Shown: one piece after another, positions 35,901 through 43,853 of the stretch | How positions within the stretch are numbered: position 1 is the stretch's first letter | Layout of the letters: each line of letters begins with the position of its first letter | DNA from: Bradyrhizobium paxllaeri | GTDB lineage: Bacteria; Pseudomonadota; Alphaproteobacteria; Rhizobiales; Xanthobacteraceae | Assembly: GCF_001693515.2 (NCBI RefSeq) | Contig: NZ_CP042968.1 | Coordinates: 3,720,001-3,784,000 of the forward strand | Direction of reading: 5' to 3' | DNA length: 64,000 nt | Notes under the pieces: model-generated | Seen by the model: the letters and a program-made list of their open reading frames with translations, nothing else | Databases searched by the model: none | Told to the model about the DNA's origin: nothing | Program-made: the position numbers and the translations under genes

Positions 35901-35955
35901 GAACAAACGCGCGCATGGCCGGGACATCTCAGGCCTTAACGCCTACGAGCATTAG
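32932..35955 (+). CDS. hsdR: Type I restriction enzyme, R subunit
   Basis: 1007 residues, normal for HsdR. The nuclease site is D122 ... E136-x-K138 (RYDVILLINGVPVVQIELK). The helicase motor has Walker A TGSGKT around K282, D396-E-C-H (Walker B), GFTGTP, and the later VVDMLLTGFDAKFLNTLYVD and QAFSRTNRV. It translocates DNA toward the complex and cuts unmodified DNA. The C-terminal helical part (LTDLMEPLGLGWRERRERELALM) binds the methylase. Codon third positions are very C-rich compared with neighbouring genes, pointing to a foreign source. Confidence 0.95.
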   Translation: MAMIAPERQLEEALVTKLRDLKYEYRPDIRDRATLEANFRVKFEALNRVTLTDGEFQRLLDEIVTPDVYGAARALRDREAFIRDDGTPLNYTLVNIKDWCKNAFEVANQLRINTDNSHHRYDVILLINGVPVVQIELKTLGISPRRAMEQIVDYKNDPGNGYTKTLLCFVQLFIVSNRTDTWYFANNNARHFAFDADERFLPIYQFAAEDNTKITHLDDFADRFLAKCTLGQMISKYMVLIASEQKLLMMRGYQIYAVKAIVDCIDQNCGNGYIWHTTGSGKTLTSFKASTLLKTNESIHKCLFVVDRKDLDRQTREEFNRFQENCVEENTNTAALVRRLESDDYADKVIVTTIQKLGLALDENSKHNKQSIAQGRSTFKQRLEQIRDKRMVFIFDECHRSQFGENHKAIKEFFPNSQLFGFTGTPIFEDNATIKQIEGDVATLRTTKDLFQKELHAYTITHAIEDRNVLRFHVDYYKPKDAPVLKPGQSLAKQAVAQAILDKHDAATAGRRFNALLATASINDAIEYYEVFKKLQAERQAADAECVPLKIAAVFSPPAEGNKDVQQIQEDLPQEKEDNRHDPEGKKTALKAIIADYNQRYGTNHDINNFDLYYQDVQQRIKDQQFPNRDLPRKGQEKIDITIVVDMLLTGFDAKFLNTLYVDKNLKHHGLVQAFSRTNRVLNATKPYGHVLDFRNQQDSVDAAIALFSGAQADRAREIWLVDKSPVVIDNFKQAVADLGKFMQSQGLEARPDQVNNLMGDDARTQFIKRFKEVQRLQTQLDQYTDLTDEQREQVEQALPKEDLRAFRGVYLETAQRLKEQQGTPGKGGEPANPEVDQLDFEFVLFASAVIDYDYIMKLIAKYSGQDPKKLTITREQLIGLIQSDAKFLDEREEITEYVRSLKEGEGLDEAAIRAGYEQFKAEKQAKQIADLAKAHGLPTASLVAFVDTILQRMIFDGEQLTDLMEPLGLGWRERRERELALMADLVPLLNKRAHGRDISGLNAYEH

Positions 35956-35968
35956 GGGAAGCGGAGAA

Positions 35969-37243
35969 GTGGCGGTAAACTTGCCATCAAGTCGAGCAGC
36001 AAAGCGGCGATTCCCGGAGTTCGTGGGACAGTCGTTGCATGATGTTCAGCTACGAGAAGTGACTGAGGAGTCCACGACTAGAAACGGCAGTAAGCTTCCT
36101 CAAGCCTCGGTGATGGGGGTCAGGAAAGAGGATGGCATTGTTCCGATGGAGGAGCGATTGGTCGCCGCGGATATCTCGCGGTACAAGATCGTCCGCAGCA
36201 ATTGGTTCGCCTACAACCCGATGCGCCTCAACATCGGCTCGATCGCGCGGTGGCACGGCGACAGCGATATTCTCGTCAGTCCAGACTATGTGGTTTTCCG
36301 ATGTCTTGATGGGTCAGATCAGAGGGCACTCTCTGCGGATTATCTGGACCACTTTCGGCACTCTGACCAATGGGACGCATTCGTTACTGAAGCCGGCGAT
36401 GGTGGCGTCCGTGTACGGATTTACTATGACGACCTCTCGCAACTGCGATTGAGATTGCCGGATATTTCCGAGCAGCAGAAGATCGCCGACTGCCTCGGCT
36501 CGCTGGAAGACCTGATCGCCGCGGAGGGCCGGAAGCTCGAAGCTCTGCGGCAGCACAAACAAGGGCTTATGCAGCAGCTCTTCCCCCAGCCTGGCGAGAC
36601 CGTGCCCCGGCTTCGCTTCCCAGAGTTTGAGGATGCTCCAGAGTGGGAAGAGGTCACGCTTGGAACTCTTCTGGATCGGTCACCTGATTACGGCGTGAGT
36701 GCTGCCGCGGTACCATTTTCCGAGAGCCTGCCAACCTACATTCGGATCACGGACATCAACGACGACGGTCAGTTTGACTCAAGTGCTCGGGCTTCAGTCG
36801 ATATTGACGCCACCGATGATCACTATCTTGAGGATGGTGATATCGTGCTTGCACGGACCGGGGCCAGTGTTGGCAAGTCATATCGCTATCGTGAGGAGGA
36901 CGGCCGTCTGGTTCATGCCGGATTCCTGATTCGAGTGAGGCCTAATCCAGAGCGGTTATTGTCGCGATTTTTGGCCGCGTACCTGTCGACCTGGCGCTAT
37001 TGGGATTGGGTTCATCTCACTTCAGCACGAAGTGGACAACCCGGAATCAACGGTGCCGAGTATGCCTCCATGCCGCTCCCATTACCTCCTGACAGACAAG
37101 CTCTGGCCGAGCAACAGAAGATCGCCGACTGCTTCTCCGTCCTCGACGATCACATCGACCTACAAGCCCGCAAGCTCGACACGCTCGAGCAACACAAGCG
37201 GGGTCTGCTGCAGCAGCTCTTTCCGTCGGTAGAGAGCCCGTGA
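35969..37243 (+). CDS. hsdS: Type I restriction enzyme, specificity subunit
   Basis: 424 residues from the GTG chosen here (AGGGGA upstream, just after the hsdR stop); a longer ATG reading overlaps hsdR by 41 bases. Two target-recognition domains are each followed by the conserved coiled repeat: QQKIADCLGSLEDLIAAEGRKLEALRQHKQGLMQQLFPQPGE (about residue 170) and EQQKIADCFSVLDDHIDLQARKLDTLEQHKRGLLQQLFPS at the end. It sets which DNA sequence is methylated and cut. The recognised site cannot be read from this. Confidence 0.93.
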   Translation: MAVNLPSSRAAKRRFPEFVGQSLHDVQLREVTEESTTRNGSKLPQASVMGVRKEDGIVPMEERLVAADISRYKIVRSNWFAYNPMRLNIGSIARWHGDSDILVSPDYVVFRCLDGSDQRALSADYLDHFRHSDQWDAFVTEAGDGGVRVRIYYDDLSQLRLRLPDISEQQKIADCLGSLEDLIAAEGRKLEALRQHKQGLMQQLFPQPGETVPRLRFPEFEDAPEWEEVTLGTLLDRSPDYGVSAAAVPFSESLPTYIRITDINDDGQFDSSARASVDIDATDDHYLEDGDIVLARTGASVGKSYRYREEDGRLVHAGFLIRVRPNPERLLSRFLAAYLSTWRYWDWVHLTSARSGQPGINGAEYASMPLPLPPDRQALAEQQKIADCFSVLDDHIDLQARKLDTLEQHKRGLLQQLFPSVESP

Positions 37244-37246
37244 GTC

Positions 37247-38452
37247 ATGAACGACGCAACGACGTTCACTAATCTCAATGCCCTCGCCGCACAACTGCGG
37301 CAAGAGCTGGAAAACAAGAAGTTCATCCTGCTCTATGCCTATAACGGCACAGGCAAGACGCGGCTATCCACCGCCTTCAAGGACCTCGGCAAAGACGTAA
37401 ACGCCGATGGCAAAACTGACCAGCGTGACACGCTCTATTTCAACGCATTCACCGAAGACCTGTTCTCATGGGACAACGACCTGGAGAAGGACAGCGAACG
37501 GAAGCTGAAGCTCAACACGGATTCAAGCTTCTTCGCGGGCCTCGAGTCGATGGAGATGGACAACCGCATCCGCGCACTCCTGGACCGCTACGCTGATTTC
37601 GAGTTTCGAATCGACACAACCAGATGGGAGGTAGTCTTCACTCGCGAATTGAGGGTGAAGAAGACCGATGCCACCGCTAATGTGGAAGCTATTGCTGGGG
37701 GAGACCAGGACGAAAGTGGGCGCGAGTACGAAACCCGCCGCGAGGAGGCCATCAAGGTCTCCCGGGGCGAGGAAAACATCTTCATCTGGTGCTTCTTCCT
37801 TGCCATCGTCGAGCTCGCGCTCGATGACGATGGAACCGGTCCCTACAACTGGGTCAAGCACATCTACATTGACGACCCTATCTCATCGCTCGATGAGCAC
37901 AACGCCATCGCCGTAGCAAATCATCTGGCAAAGCTGCTCAAGAGGCCGGAGAGCCGGATCAAGACGGTGATCTCAACGCACCACACACTTTTCTTCAACG
38001 TGCTGTGCAACGAGCTAAACAAGGCGAACAAGTACTTTCTGAGCCGCGACGGGTCGCCGGAGGGGCTTCTCCTACGCAAGACCGGAGATACGCCATTCTT
38101 CCATCATGTAGCCGCGCTCGCTGAGCTCTACGAGGCGGATCGCGATGGCAGGCTATACACCCATCACTTCAACATGCTTCGCGCAATCCTGGAGAAGACC
38201 GCAAGCTTTCATGGCTACCAGAGCTTCTCGGCGTGCATCAAACGCGATGCTGGCGATGAAGACGGCATCCTTCACACACGGTTGATCAACATCCTCAGCC
38301 ACGGCAACTATTCGTTGTTCGAGCCGCAGGAGATGCTGGAGGAGAATAAGCGGTACTTCCGGAAGATCCTCCACGAGTTCATCAATCGGTATCCCTTTAA
38401 CCCCGCCTTATTCCCGAGCGAGCCGGCAACAGAAACGAGCAAATCCACATGA
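37247..38452 (+). CDS. prrC: PrrC-family anticodon nuclease (tRNA-cleaving, type I RM-linked)
   Basis: 401 residues, close to the 396 of E. coli PrrC and collinear with it. N-terminal ABC-type ATPase: Walker A YNGTGKTRLS (32-41), NAFTEDLFSWDNDL (66-79), signature VSRGEE (171-176), Walker B IYIDDPISSLDE (206-217), H-loop STHH (243-246). C-terminal nuclease: LLRAILEKTASF-like segment with R312-x-x-x-E316 and H352 in the LSHG motif, matching the PrrC R-E-H triad. PrrC is kept silent by the Hsd complex and, when restriction is inhibited, cuts the anticodon loop of tRNA-Lys, blocking translation. Here it is between hsdS and hsdM, three bases after hsdS and overlapping hsdM by ATGA. Confidence 0.9.
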   Translation: MNDATTFTNLNALAAQLRQELENKKFILLYAYNGTGKTRLSTAFKDLGKDVNADGKTDQRDTLYFNAFTEDLFSWDNDLEKDSERKLKLNTDSSFFAGLESMEMDNRIRALLDRYADFEFRIDTTRWEVVFTRELRVKKTDATANVEAIAGGDQDESGREYETRREEAIKVSRGEENIFIWCFFLAIVELALDDDGTGPYNWVKHIYIDDPISSLDEHNAIAVANHLAKLLKRPESRIKTVISTHHTLFFNVLCNELNKANKYFLSRDGSPEGLLLRKTGDTPFFHHVAALAELYEADRDGRLYTHHFNMLRAILEKTASFHGYQSFSACIKRDAGDEDGILHTRLINILSHGNYSLFEPQEMLEENKRYFRKILHEFINRYPFNPALFPSEPATETSKST

Positions 38453-40077
38453 CAGGGCAGAACCAGAAACAGCTCGGCAAGACGCTCTGGGCCATCGCCG
38501 ACCAACTCCGCGGGGCGATGAACGCGGACGACTTCCGGGACTACATGCTCGCGTTCCTGTTCCTGCGCTACCTCTCGGACAACTACGAGCAGGCCGCGAA
38601 GAAGGAACTTGGGCGCGACTACCCTGACCCGAATGCTATCGGTAATGGCGGGCGGTCATCCCTGTCTGTCTGGTACGAGCAGAACCCCACCGATGTGTCG
38701 GCCTTCGAGAAGCAGATGCGGCTCAAAGCCCATTACGTCATCCGCCCCGAGCACCTTTGGGCCAGCATCGCCCACATGGCCCGCACCCAGAACGGCGAGC
38801 TGCTCAACACGCTCCAAGCCGGCTTCAAATACATCGAGAACGAATCGTTTCAGAGCACGTTCTCCGGGCTCTTTTCGGAAATCAATCTAGGCTCCGACAA
38901 GCTCGGGAAGACCTACTCGGACCGGAACGCGAAGCTCTGCACGATCATCACCAAGATAGCCGAAGGCCTCGCGGAGTTCTCGACGAATAGCGATACGCTG
39001 GGTGACGCCTACGAATACCTGATCGGCCAATTCGCAGCTGGGTCGGGCAAGAAGGCCGGTGAGTTCTACACGCCGCAGCGGATTTCCGACGTCCTCTCTG
39101 CGATCGTCACACTCGACAGCCAGGAGCCGAAGACCGGCAAGCGGAAGCACCTCGCCAGCGTGATGGACTTCGCCTGCGGCTCGGGCTCGCTACTGCTGAA
39201 CGTTCGCAAGCGCATGGGCCCGCACGGTATCGGCAAGATCTACGGACAAGAGAAGAATATCACTACGTACAACCTGGCGCGGATGAACATGCTACTGCAC
39301 GGGGTGAAGGACTCGGAGTTCGAAATCTACCATGGCGACACGCTAACTAACGACTGGGACGTGCTCCGCGAGACGAACCCGGCGAAGAAGCCTTACTTCG
39401 ACGCCGTGGTCGCTAACCCGCCGTTCAGCTATCGCTGGGACCCGAACGAGGCGTTGGGCGAAGACGTGCGCTTCAAAAACTACGGACTGGCACCGAAGTC
39501 GGCGGCGGACTTCGCGTTCCTGCTGCACGGTTTTCACTACCTAAAGGATGATGGAGTGATGGCGATCATCCTGCCGCACGGCGTACTGTTTCGTGGCGGC
39601 GCGGAGGCGAAGATCCGCCGCAAGCTCCTTGACGACGGGCACATCGATACCATCATCGGCCTGCCGACAAACCTGTTCTACTCGACCGGCATCCCGGTTT
39701 GCATCCTCGTCCTTAAGAAGTGCAAGAAACCCGATGATGTCCTGTTCATCAACGCATCCGAGTATTTCGAGAAGGGCAAGCGACAGAACTACCTGTCGGA
39801 CGAGTATATCGGGAAGATCGTCGACACCTACCAACAGCGTCCGGAGAGCATCGAACGGTACGCCAGACGTGTAGGCATGGACGAGATTGAGGCCAACGAC
39901 TTCAACCTGAACATCTCCCGCTATGTCAGCACGGCCAAGCAGGAGGTCGCGATCGATCTGTCGGCGACGCATAGCGAGTTGGTCGAAATCGAGAAGCAGA
40001 TTCGCGAGTCAACGGCGAAGCACAACACGTTCCTGAAGGAACTTGGACTATCCCCCTTGCCAGCGCCCGATGAGTAA
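38449..40077 (+). CDS. hsdM: Type I restriction enzyme, methyltransferase subunit
   Basis: 542 residues. The N-terminal helical domain (LWAIADQLRGAMNADDFRDYMLAFLFLRYLSD) is followed by the N6-adenine methylase domain: F241-A-C-G-S-G (SAM binding), GQEKNITTYNLARMNMLLHG, and N323-P-P-F (catalytic). With HsdS it modifies the host's own sites; with HsdR added it restricts. Start overlaps the prrC stop, so PrrC and HsdM are translationally coupled, which would keep the silencer and nuclease in step. Confidence 0.95.
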   Translation: MTGQNQKQLGKTLWAIADQLRGAMNADDFRDYMLAFLFLRYLSDNYEQAAKKELGRDYPDPNAIGNGGRSSLSVWYEQNPTDVSAFEKQMRLKAHYVIRPEHLWASIAHMARTQNGELLNTLQAGFKYIENESFQSTFSGLFSEINLGSDKLGKTYSDRNAKLCTIITKIAEGLAEFSTNSDTLGDAYEYLIGQFAAGSGKKAGEFYTPQRISDVLSAIVTLDSQEPKTGKRKHLASVMDFACGSGSLLLNVRKRMGPHGIGKIYGQEKNITTYNLARMNMLLHGVKDSEFEIYHGDTLTNDWDVLRETNPAKKPYFDAVVANPPFSYRWDPNEALGEDVRFKNYGLAPKSAADFAFLLHGFHYLKDDGVMAIILPHGVLFRGGAEAKIRRKLLDDGHIDTIIGLPTNLFYSTGIPVCILVLKKCKKPDDVLFINASEYFEKGKRQNYLSDEYIGKIVDTYQQRPESIERYARRVGMDEIEANDFNLNISRYVSTAKQEVAIDLSATHSELVEIEKQIRESTAKHNTFLKELGLSPLPAPDE

Positions 40078-40361
40078 TCGAGGCGAGGCTATTCAGCCGG
40101 TGAAGATGAAAATGGATTTACGAGGATGTTTTTTTCGAATTATTCTTTGCAAGAAACAGCTGCAGCACATTGGTGCGTATCGCCTGACTTTGATGAGTGG
40201 CATGAGGCTAGGGCGGACAGGGAAAGAACCTGGCGGGCGGCACCTGGAGCCCTCCACCTCCATTTGGGCATGGCGAGCCAGCCTATCCTGTGCCAAGGCG
40301 GCGCCGCCGGCCCAATCGGTAGCGGCTTCACCATCAGCCCAATTGGCGCAATCATTAGGGT
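40078..40361. other. Intergenic region after the hsd operon
   Basis: No convincing gene. A T-rich stretch GATGTTTTTTTCG near 40126 has no clear stem before it. A frame from 40126 (MFFSNYSLQE...) overlaps the next gene and shows no domain or ribosome binding site, so it is not called. Confidence 0.4.
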
Positions 40362-40823
40362 ATGTCCACGCTAACCCGCCGCCGCGACTCTGACGCCTCA
40401 CAAGAAAGCTGGTTGGTCTACTACGGCGATGTCCGGGTTGGCTGCATCGGACGGCGCACCGGCAATCCAGTCGATACCGACCCGTGGCAATGGAGCTGCG
40501 GCTTCTATCCGGGATCAAGCCCTGGCGAGTGTACCGCCGGCACCGCCGCGACATTCGATCAAGCGCGCAACGCATTCATGGCGGCCTGGGCCGTGTTCCT
40601 GTCCAAGCGGACGGATGCTGATTTCGAGGAATGGCGGCGACAGCGCGATTGGACCACGCGGAAATATGCCATGTGGGAGTGCGGCGAAAAGTTGCCCACA
40701 CAACTGCCGAACACGATGATGAAGTGCCCTTGCGGCCGGACCTTCGACAGCCACGATCCGGGAGGGAGCTACGTCCATCGCGAGCACATTTATGCCGCTC
40801 AGCGGACGGCGGCGGCCGGATGA
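40362..40823 (+). CDS. Hypothetical protein with a WxSCGFYPG motif
   Basis: 153 residues. The opening VYYGDVRVGCIGRRTGNPVDTDPWQWSCGFYPGSSPGECTAGTAATFDQARNAFMAAW belongs to a family I often associate with Bradyrhizobium and its prophages; function unknown. The C-terminal part has MKCPCGRTFDSHDPGGSYVHREHIYA, a cysteine/histidine pattern possibly binding zinc. The stop overlaps the next ATG. It begins the phage-type accessory segment downstream of the hsd operon. Confidence 0.75.
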   Translation: MSTLTRRRDSDASQESWLVYYGDVRVGCIGRRTGNPVDTDPWQWSCGFYPGSSPGECTAGTAATFDQARNAFMAAWAVFLSKRTDADFEEWRRQRDWTTRKYAMWECGEKLPTQLPNTMMKCPCGRTFDSHDPGGSYVHREHIYAAQRTAAAG

Positions 40824-41017
40824 AGTGCACATTGTGCGAGGACTGCGGCTGGGTCTGCGAAAATCACCCGGACAGGCCATGGGAAGGCGAGCACGCCTGC
40901 ACTTGCGGCGGCGCTGGCGCGCCATGCCCGCGCTGCAATCCGAGCAATAAGGGCCATCCACCGCGACCGCCGAAGGGCTTCAGGACCGAATTCGACAAGA
41001 AGGGCTGGCGGCATTAG
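40820..41017 (+). CDS. Small cysteine-rich (zinc-binding) protein
   Basis: 65 residues. Cysteines occur as C-x-x-C-x-x-C-G-W-V-C, then ACTCGGAGAPCPRCN: the spacing of two zinc sites. The sequence ENHPDRPWEGEHAC is typical of a small family in rhizobial genomes and prophages. The ATG overlaps the preceding stop (ATGA). Function unknown. Confidence 0.75.
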   Translation: MKCTLCEDCGWVCENHPDRPWEGEHACTCGGAGAPCPRCNPSNKGHPPRPPKGFRTEFDKKGWRH

Positions 41018-41026
41018 GTTTCACGA

Positions 41027-41689
41027 ATGTGCAATCTGTACAGCATCACCACCAACCAAGAAGCCGTCCGCGCGCTCTTCCGTGTGATTAACCGCTACGT
41101 CGGCAACCTGCCGCCAATGCCAGGCGTATTTCCGGATTACCCGGCTCCGGTCATTCGCAACAGCGACACAGGCAGCGAGCTGGTCTTGATGAGGTGGGGC
41201 ATGCCGCCACCGCCGCGTATCGGTGGGCCGCCGGTCACCAACATCCGCAACACGTCATCGCCGCACTGGCGCGGATGGCTCAAGCCGGAGAACAGGTGCT
41301 TGGTGCCCGCCAACAGCTTCGCCGAGTATGCGCCAGAGCCGAACCCGGAGACAAAAAAGAAAGACGTGGTGTGGTTCGCGCTCAGCCAGGATCGGCCGCT
41401 GTTCGCCTTCGCTGGCATCTGGACGACGTTCAACGGTGACAGGGGCACGAAGTCGAAGCCGATCCCCGGCCCGCATCAAGTCTATGGCTTCCTGACGACG
41501 GCGCCGAACGCCGTGGTCGAGCCGATCCACCCCAAGGCAATGCCGGTGATCTTGACCACCGACGAGGAGCGCGACGTCTGGATGCGCGCGCCGTGGGATG
41601 AGGCCAAGGCTTTGCAGCGGCCATTGCCAGATGGTGCGCTCAAGATCGTAATGCGTGGTGAAGATAAGGAAGATCGCGCCGCAGCATAA
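41027..41689 (+). CDS. SRAP domain protein (SOS response-associated, YedK/HMCES type)
   Basis: 220 residues. The catalytic Cys2 follows the initiator Met (M-C-N-L-Y). The active-site Asn is in TNIRNTS, Glu in SFAEY, and His in [15 protein letters not shown] proteins cross-link to abasic sites in single-stranded DNA and protect them. In a locus with a UDG-like protein that could make abasic sites, this is a meaningful companion, though no operon joins them. Also common in prophages on its own. Confidence 0.92.
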   Translation: MCNLYSITTNQEAVRALFRVINRYVGNLPPMPGVFPDYPAPVIRNSDTGSELVLMRWGMPPPPRIGGPPVTNIRNTSSPHWRGWLKPENRCLVPANSFAEYAPEPNPETKKKDVVWFALSQDRPLFAFAGIWTTFNGDRGTKSKPIPGPHQVYGFLTTAPNAVVEPIHPKAMPVILTTDEERDVWMRAPWDEAKALQRPLPDGALKIVMRGEDKEDRAAA

Positions 41690-41694
41690 AACCC

Positions 41695-43797
41695 ATGAAA
41701 TGGGTCCGGATTGTCCAGCCGCATAGGATAGCCGTTTGCCCAATTGAAAATTCGGCAGATTTGTGGAACGACTACAGGTTGTTTAGTCGTCTATTTCATT
41801 TCGAAAAGAGCAGGTCCTTGCAAGAAATCCTCGTACAAGTCGAAAACGATCACATAGAACGGGTCACCAGCGCCAAGCCGATCGTCGCGCTTTCTGAACT
41901 GATTTGGAATGCATACGACGCCGACGCTTCCAGAGTTTCCGTGAATTTTCAGGGCGACGCCCTCACGAAGCTTTCGCTTATACAAGTCGAGGATGATGGC
42001 GACGGAATTCCTCACGATCGGGTAGACGGTTTTTTTCAGTCGCTAGGAGGGTCTTGGAAGCGGAAAGGAATGAAGACGAAGCGGGGGCGCTTCATTCATG
42101 GCGAGCGAGGACAGGGTCGCTTTAAAGCCTTTGCGCTTGGCGCAAGCGTAACATGGATTTCGAGTGCAAGCGGCGGACGCTACTCAATTTCCGGACATCG
42201 CTCTAACCTCAAGAAATTTACGATATCCGACATTTTTCCAACAGCAGCGCATGGATGCACTGTGGAGATCAGTGAAATCCAGAAGGATTTCGAGATAAGG
42301 GGCGAACATGGATTTGGCGATCAGATCAGGGATGTTTTCGCGCTCCAACTTTACGAGGACCCCAGCTTTGAGATTTTTTATGACGGCGAACGCATTGACG
42401 CACGCGAGGCAATCCGGGATGTAACACCCTATGACGTTACTGCCGCCCTAGAAAATGGCGCAACGATCTCCGGAAAACTGGAAATCGTAGAATGGCGTAA
42501 GCGGGTCGAGCGCAAGCTGATGCTTTGCCTCCCGGGCCGATTTAGCTTCCACGTTATGGCACCCGGCATTCACGCCCGCGGGTTTGATTTTACGGCCTAC
42601 CTGACCGCCGACTTGTTTCAAGAAATGGCTGACGAAAACACCGAGGGGCTGGTCGAACTCAATCCATCTGCAAACGCGCTGATCGATGCCGCCAAGACCA
42701 AGCTGCGCGAGCATTTTCGCGGCAAAGAGGCCGAACGATCGCGTAGCAAAATTCAGGAATGGAAAGACGCGAAGATTTACCCATATGGCGACGATACAAT
42801 AGCCAATCCGATCGAGCGGAACGAGCGCCAAGTTTTCGATGTGGTAGCTCTGAACCTTGCCGACTACAGCAATGACTTTGAGAAGGCACCGCAGAAGCAG
42901 CAGCAGCTCATTCTTCAACTAGTCAAGGCGGCTATCGAAACTGGCCCATCCGCACTTCCTGCCATCCTAGAAAAGGTTATCGATCTTCCCAAAGAAAAGC
43001 AGGATGAACTCGCCGAGTTATTGCGGAAGACGACGCTGACGGCAGTCATCAATGCTGCGCGAGCTGTCACCGACCGTCTCGATTTTTTGAAGGCTCTGCA
43101 AATTCTCGTTTTCAACCCGCAGTCAAAGCGACAACTTCTCGAGCGCTCACAGCTCCATCGCATTATCGCCGAGGAAACTTGGATTTTCGGTGAAGAATTT
43201 AACCTGATGAACGACGATGAAGACCTGTCTGCTGTTCTGCGCAGCCATCTCAAGTTGCTTGGGCGCGATCGAACCGAGCTATCTCCCGAGCCCGTGCTCG
43301 ACACCGAAGGTAAGCCCGCCATAGTCGATCTCATGCTTTCGTGCCGTATGCCGACACCAACCGACTACGAGCGCAAACACCTCGTGGTGGAGCTCAAAAG
43401 ACCCAGCCAGCCCATCAACGAAGACATCATCTCGCAGGTAAAGAAGTACGCAAAGGCTGTGGCCTCAGATGACCGCTTCAAAGCCCCTGGTGTGGAATGG
43501 GATTTCGTTGCGGTGTCGAATGGCTTGACCCGTGATGCCGAGATTGAAACACGGCAAACGGGCAAACCGCGTGGGTTAGTTGCCGAGTACGACGATCCAA
43601 AGGTCCGGGTTTGGGTGAAAACTTGGGGCCAGATTATTTCCGAAGCCGAAGGACGGCTCACCTTCTACAAGCGGCGACTAGAATACAAAGCCAACGATAT
43701 GGAGGCGCTGCGGTATCTAAGGACGGTCAATCCCAATTACCTGAGTGAAGAAGTGAAGGCGAAGATTGCGTCGCTTGATCGTGAGGACCTGACTTAA
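41695..43797 (+). CDS. GHKL ATPase fused to a PD-(D/E)XK-type nuclease (candidate defence protein)
   Basis: Up to 700 residues. The N-terminal Bergerat ATPase has E68-x-x-x-N72 (ALSELIWNAYDADAS), the D-x-G-x-G motif VEDDGDGIP (98-106) and the lid GERGQGRFKAFALG (136-149). The middle is helical. The C-terminus has D545 ... E566-L-K568 (IVDLML ... LVVELKRPSQ), then SQVKKYAKAV, the pattern of PD-(D/E)XK or Shedu-like nucleases. GHKL proteins with nuclease domains are known companions of restriction systems (prokaryotic MORC/MutL-like). The ATG at the start has no good ribosome binding site; a TTG at 41818 (residue 42) may be the true start. It is AT-richer than the hsd genes. Confidence 0.75.
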   Translation: MKWVRIVQPHRIAVCPIENSADLWNDYRLFSRLFHFEKSRSLQEILVQVENDHIERVTSAKPIVALSELIWNAYDADASRVSVNFQGDALTKLSLIQVEDDGDGIPHDRVDGFFQSLGGSWKRKGMKTKRGRFIHGERGQGRFKAFALGASVTWISSASGGRYSISGHRSNLKKFTISDIFPTAAHGCTVEISEIQKDFEIRGEHGFGDQIRDVFALQLYEDPSFEIFYDGERIDAREAIRDVTPYDVTAALENGATISGKLEIVEWRKRVERKLMLCLPGRFSFHVMAPGIHARGFDFTAYLTADLFQEMADENTEGLVELNPSANALIDAAKTKLREHFRGKEAERSRSKIQEWKDAKIYPYGDDTIANPIERNERQVFDVVALNLADYSNDFEKAPQKQQQLILQLVKAAIETGPSALPAILEKVIDLPKEKQDELAELLRKTTLTAVINAARAVTDRLDFLKALQILVFNPQSKRQLLERSQLHRIIAEETWIFGEEFNLMNDDEDLSAVLRSHLKLLGRDRTELSPEPVLDTEGKPAIVDLMLSCRMPTPTDYERKHLVVELKRPSQPINEDIISQVKKYAKAVASDDRFKAPGVEWDFVAVSNGLTRDAEIETRQTGKPRGLVAEYDDPKVRVWVKTWGQIISEAEGRLTFYKRRLEYKANDMEALRYLRTVNPNYLSEEVKAKIASLDREDLT

Positions 43798-43853
43798 CTG
43801 GGGAGCACCGAAGCGATATGTCTGATCAGAAAGATGAGTGACAGGATGATCAT

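Noticed and set aside
40126..40374. Possible 82-codon gene after hsdM
   Set aside because: Overlaps the next gene, no ribosome binding site, sequence not protein-like in its second half.
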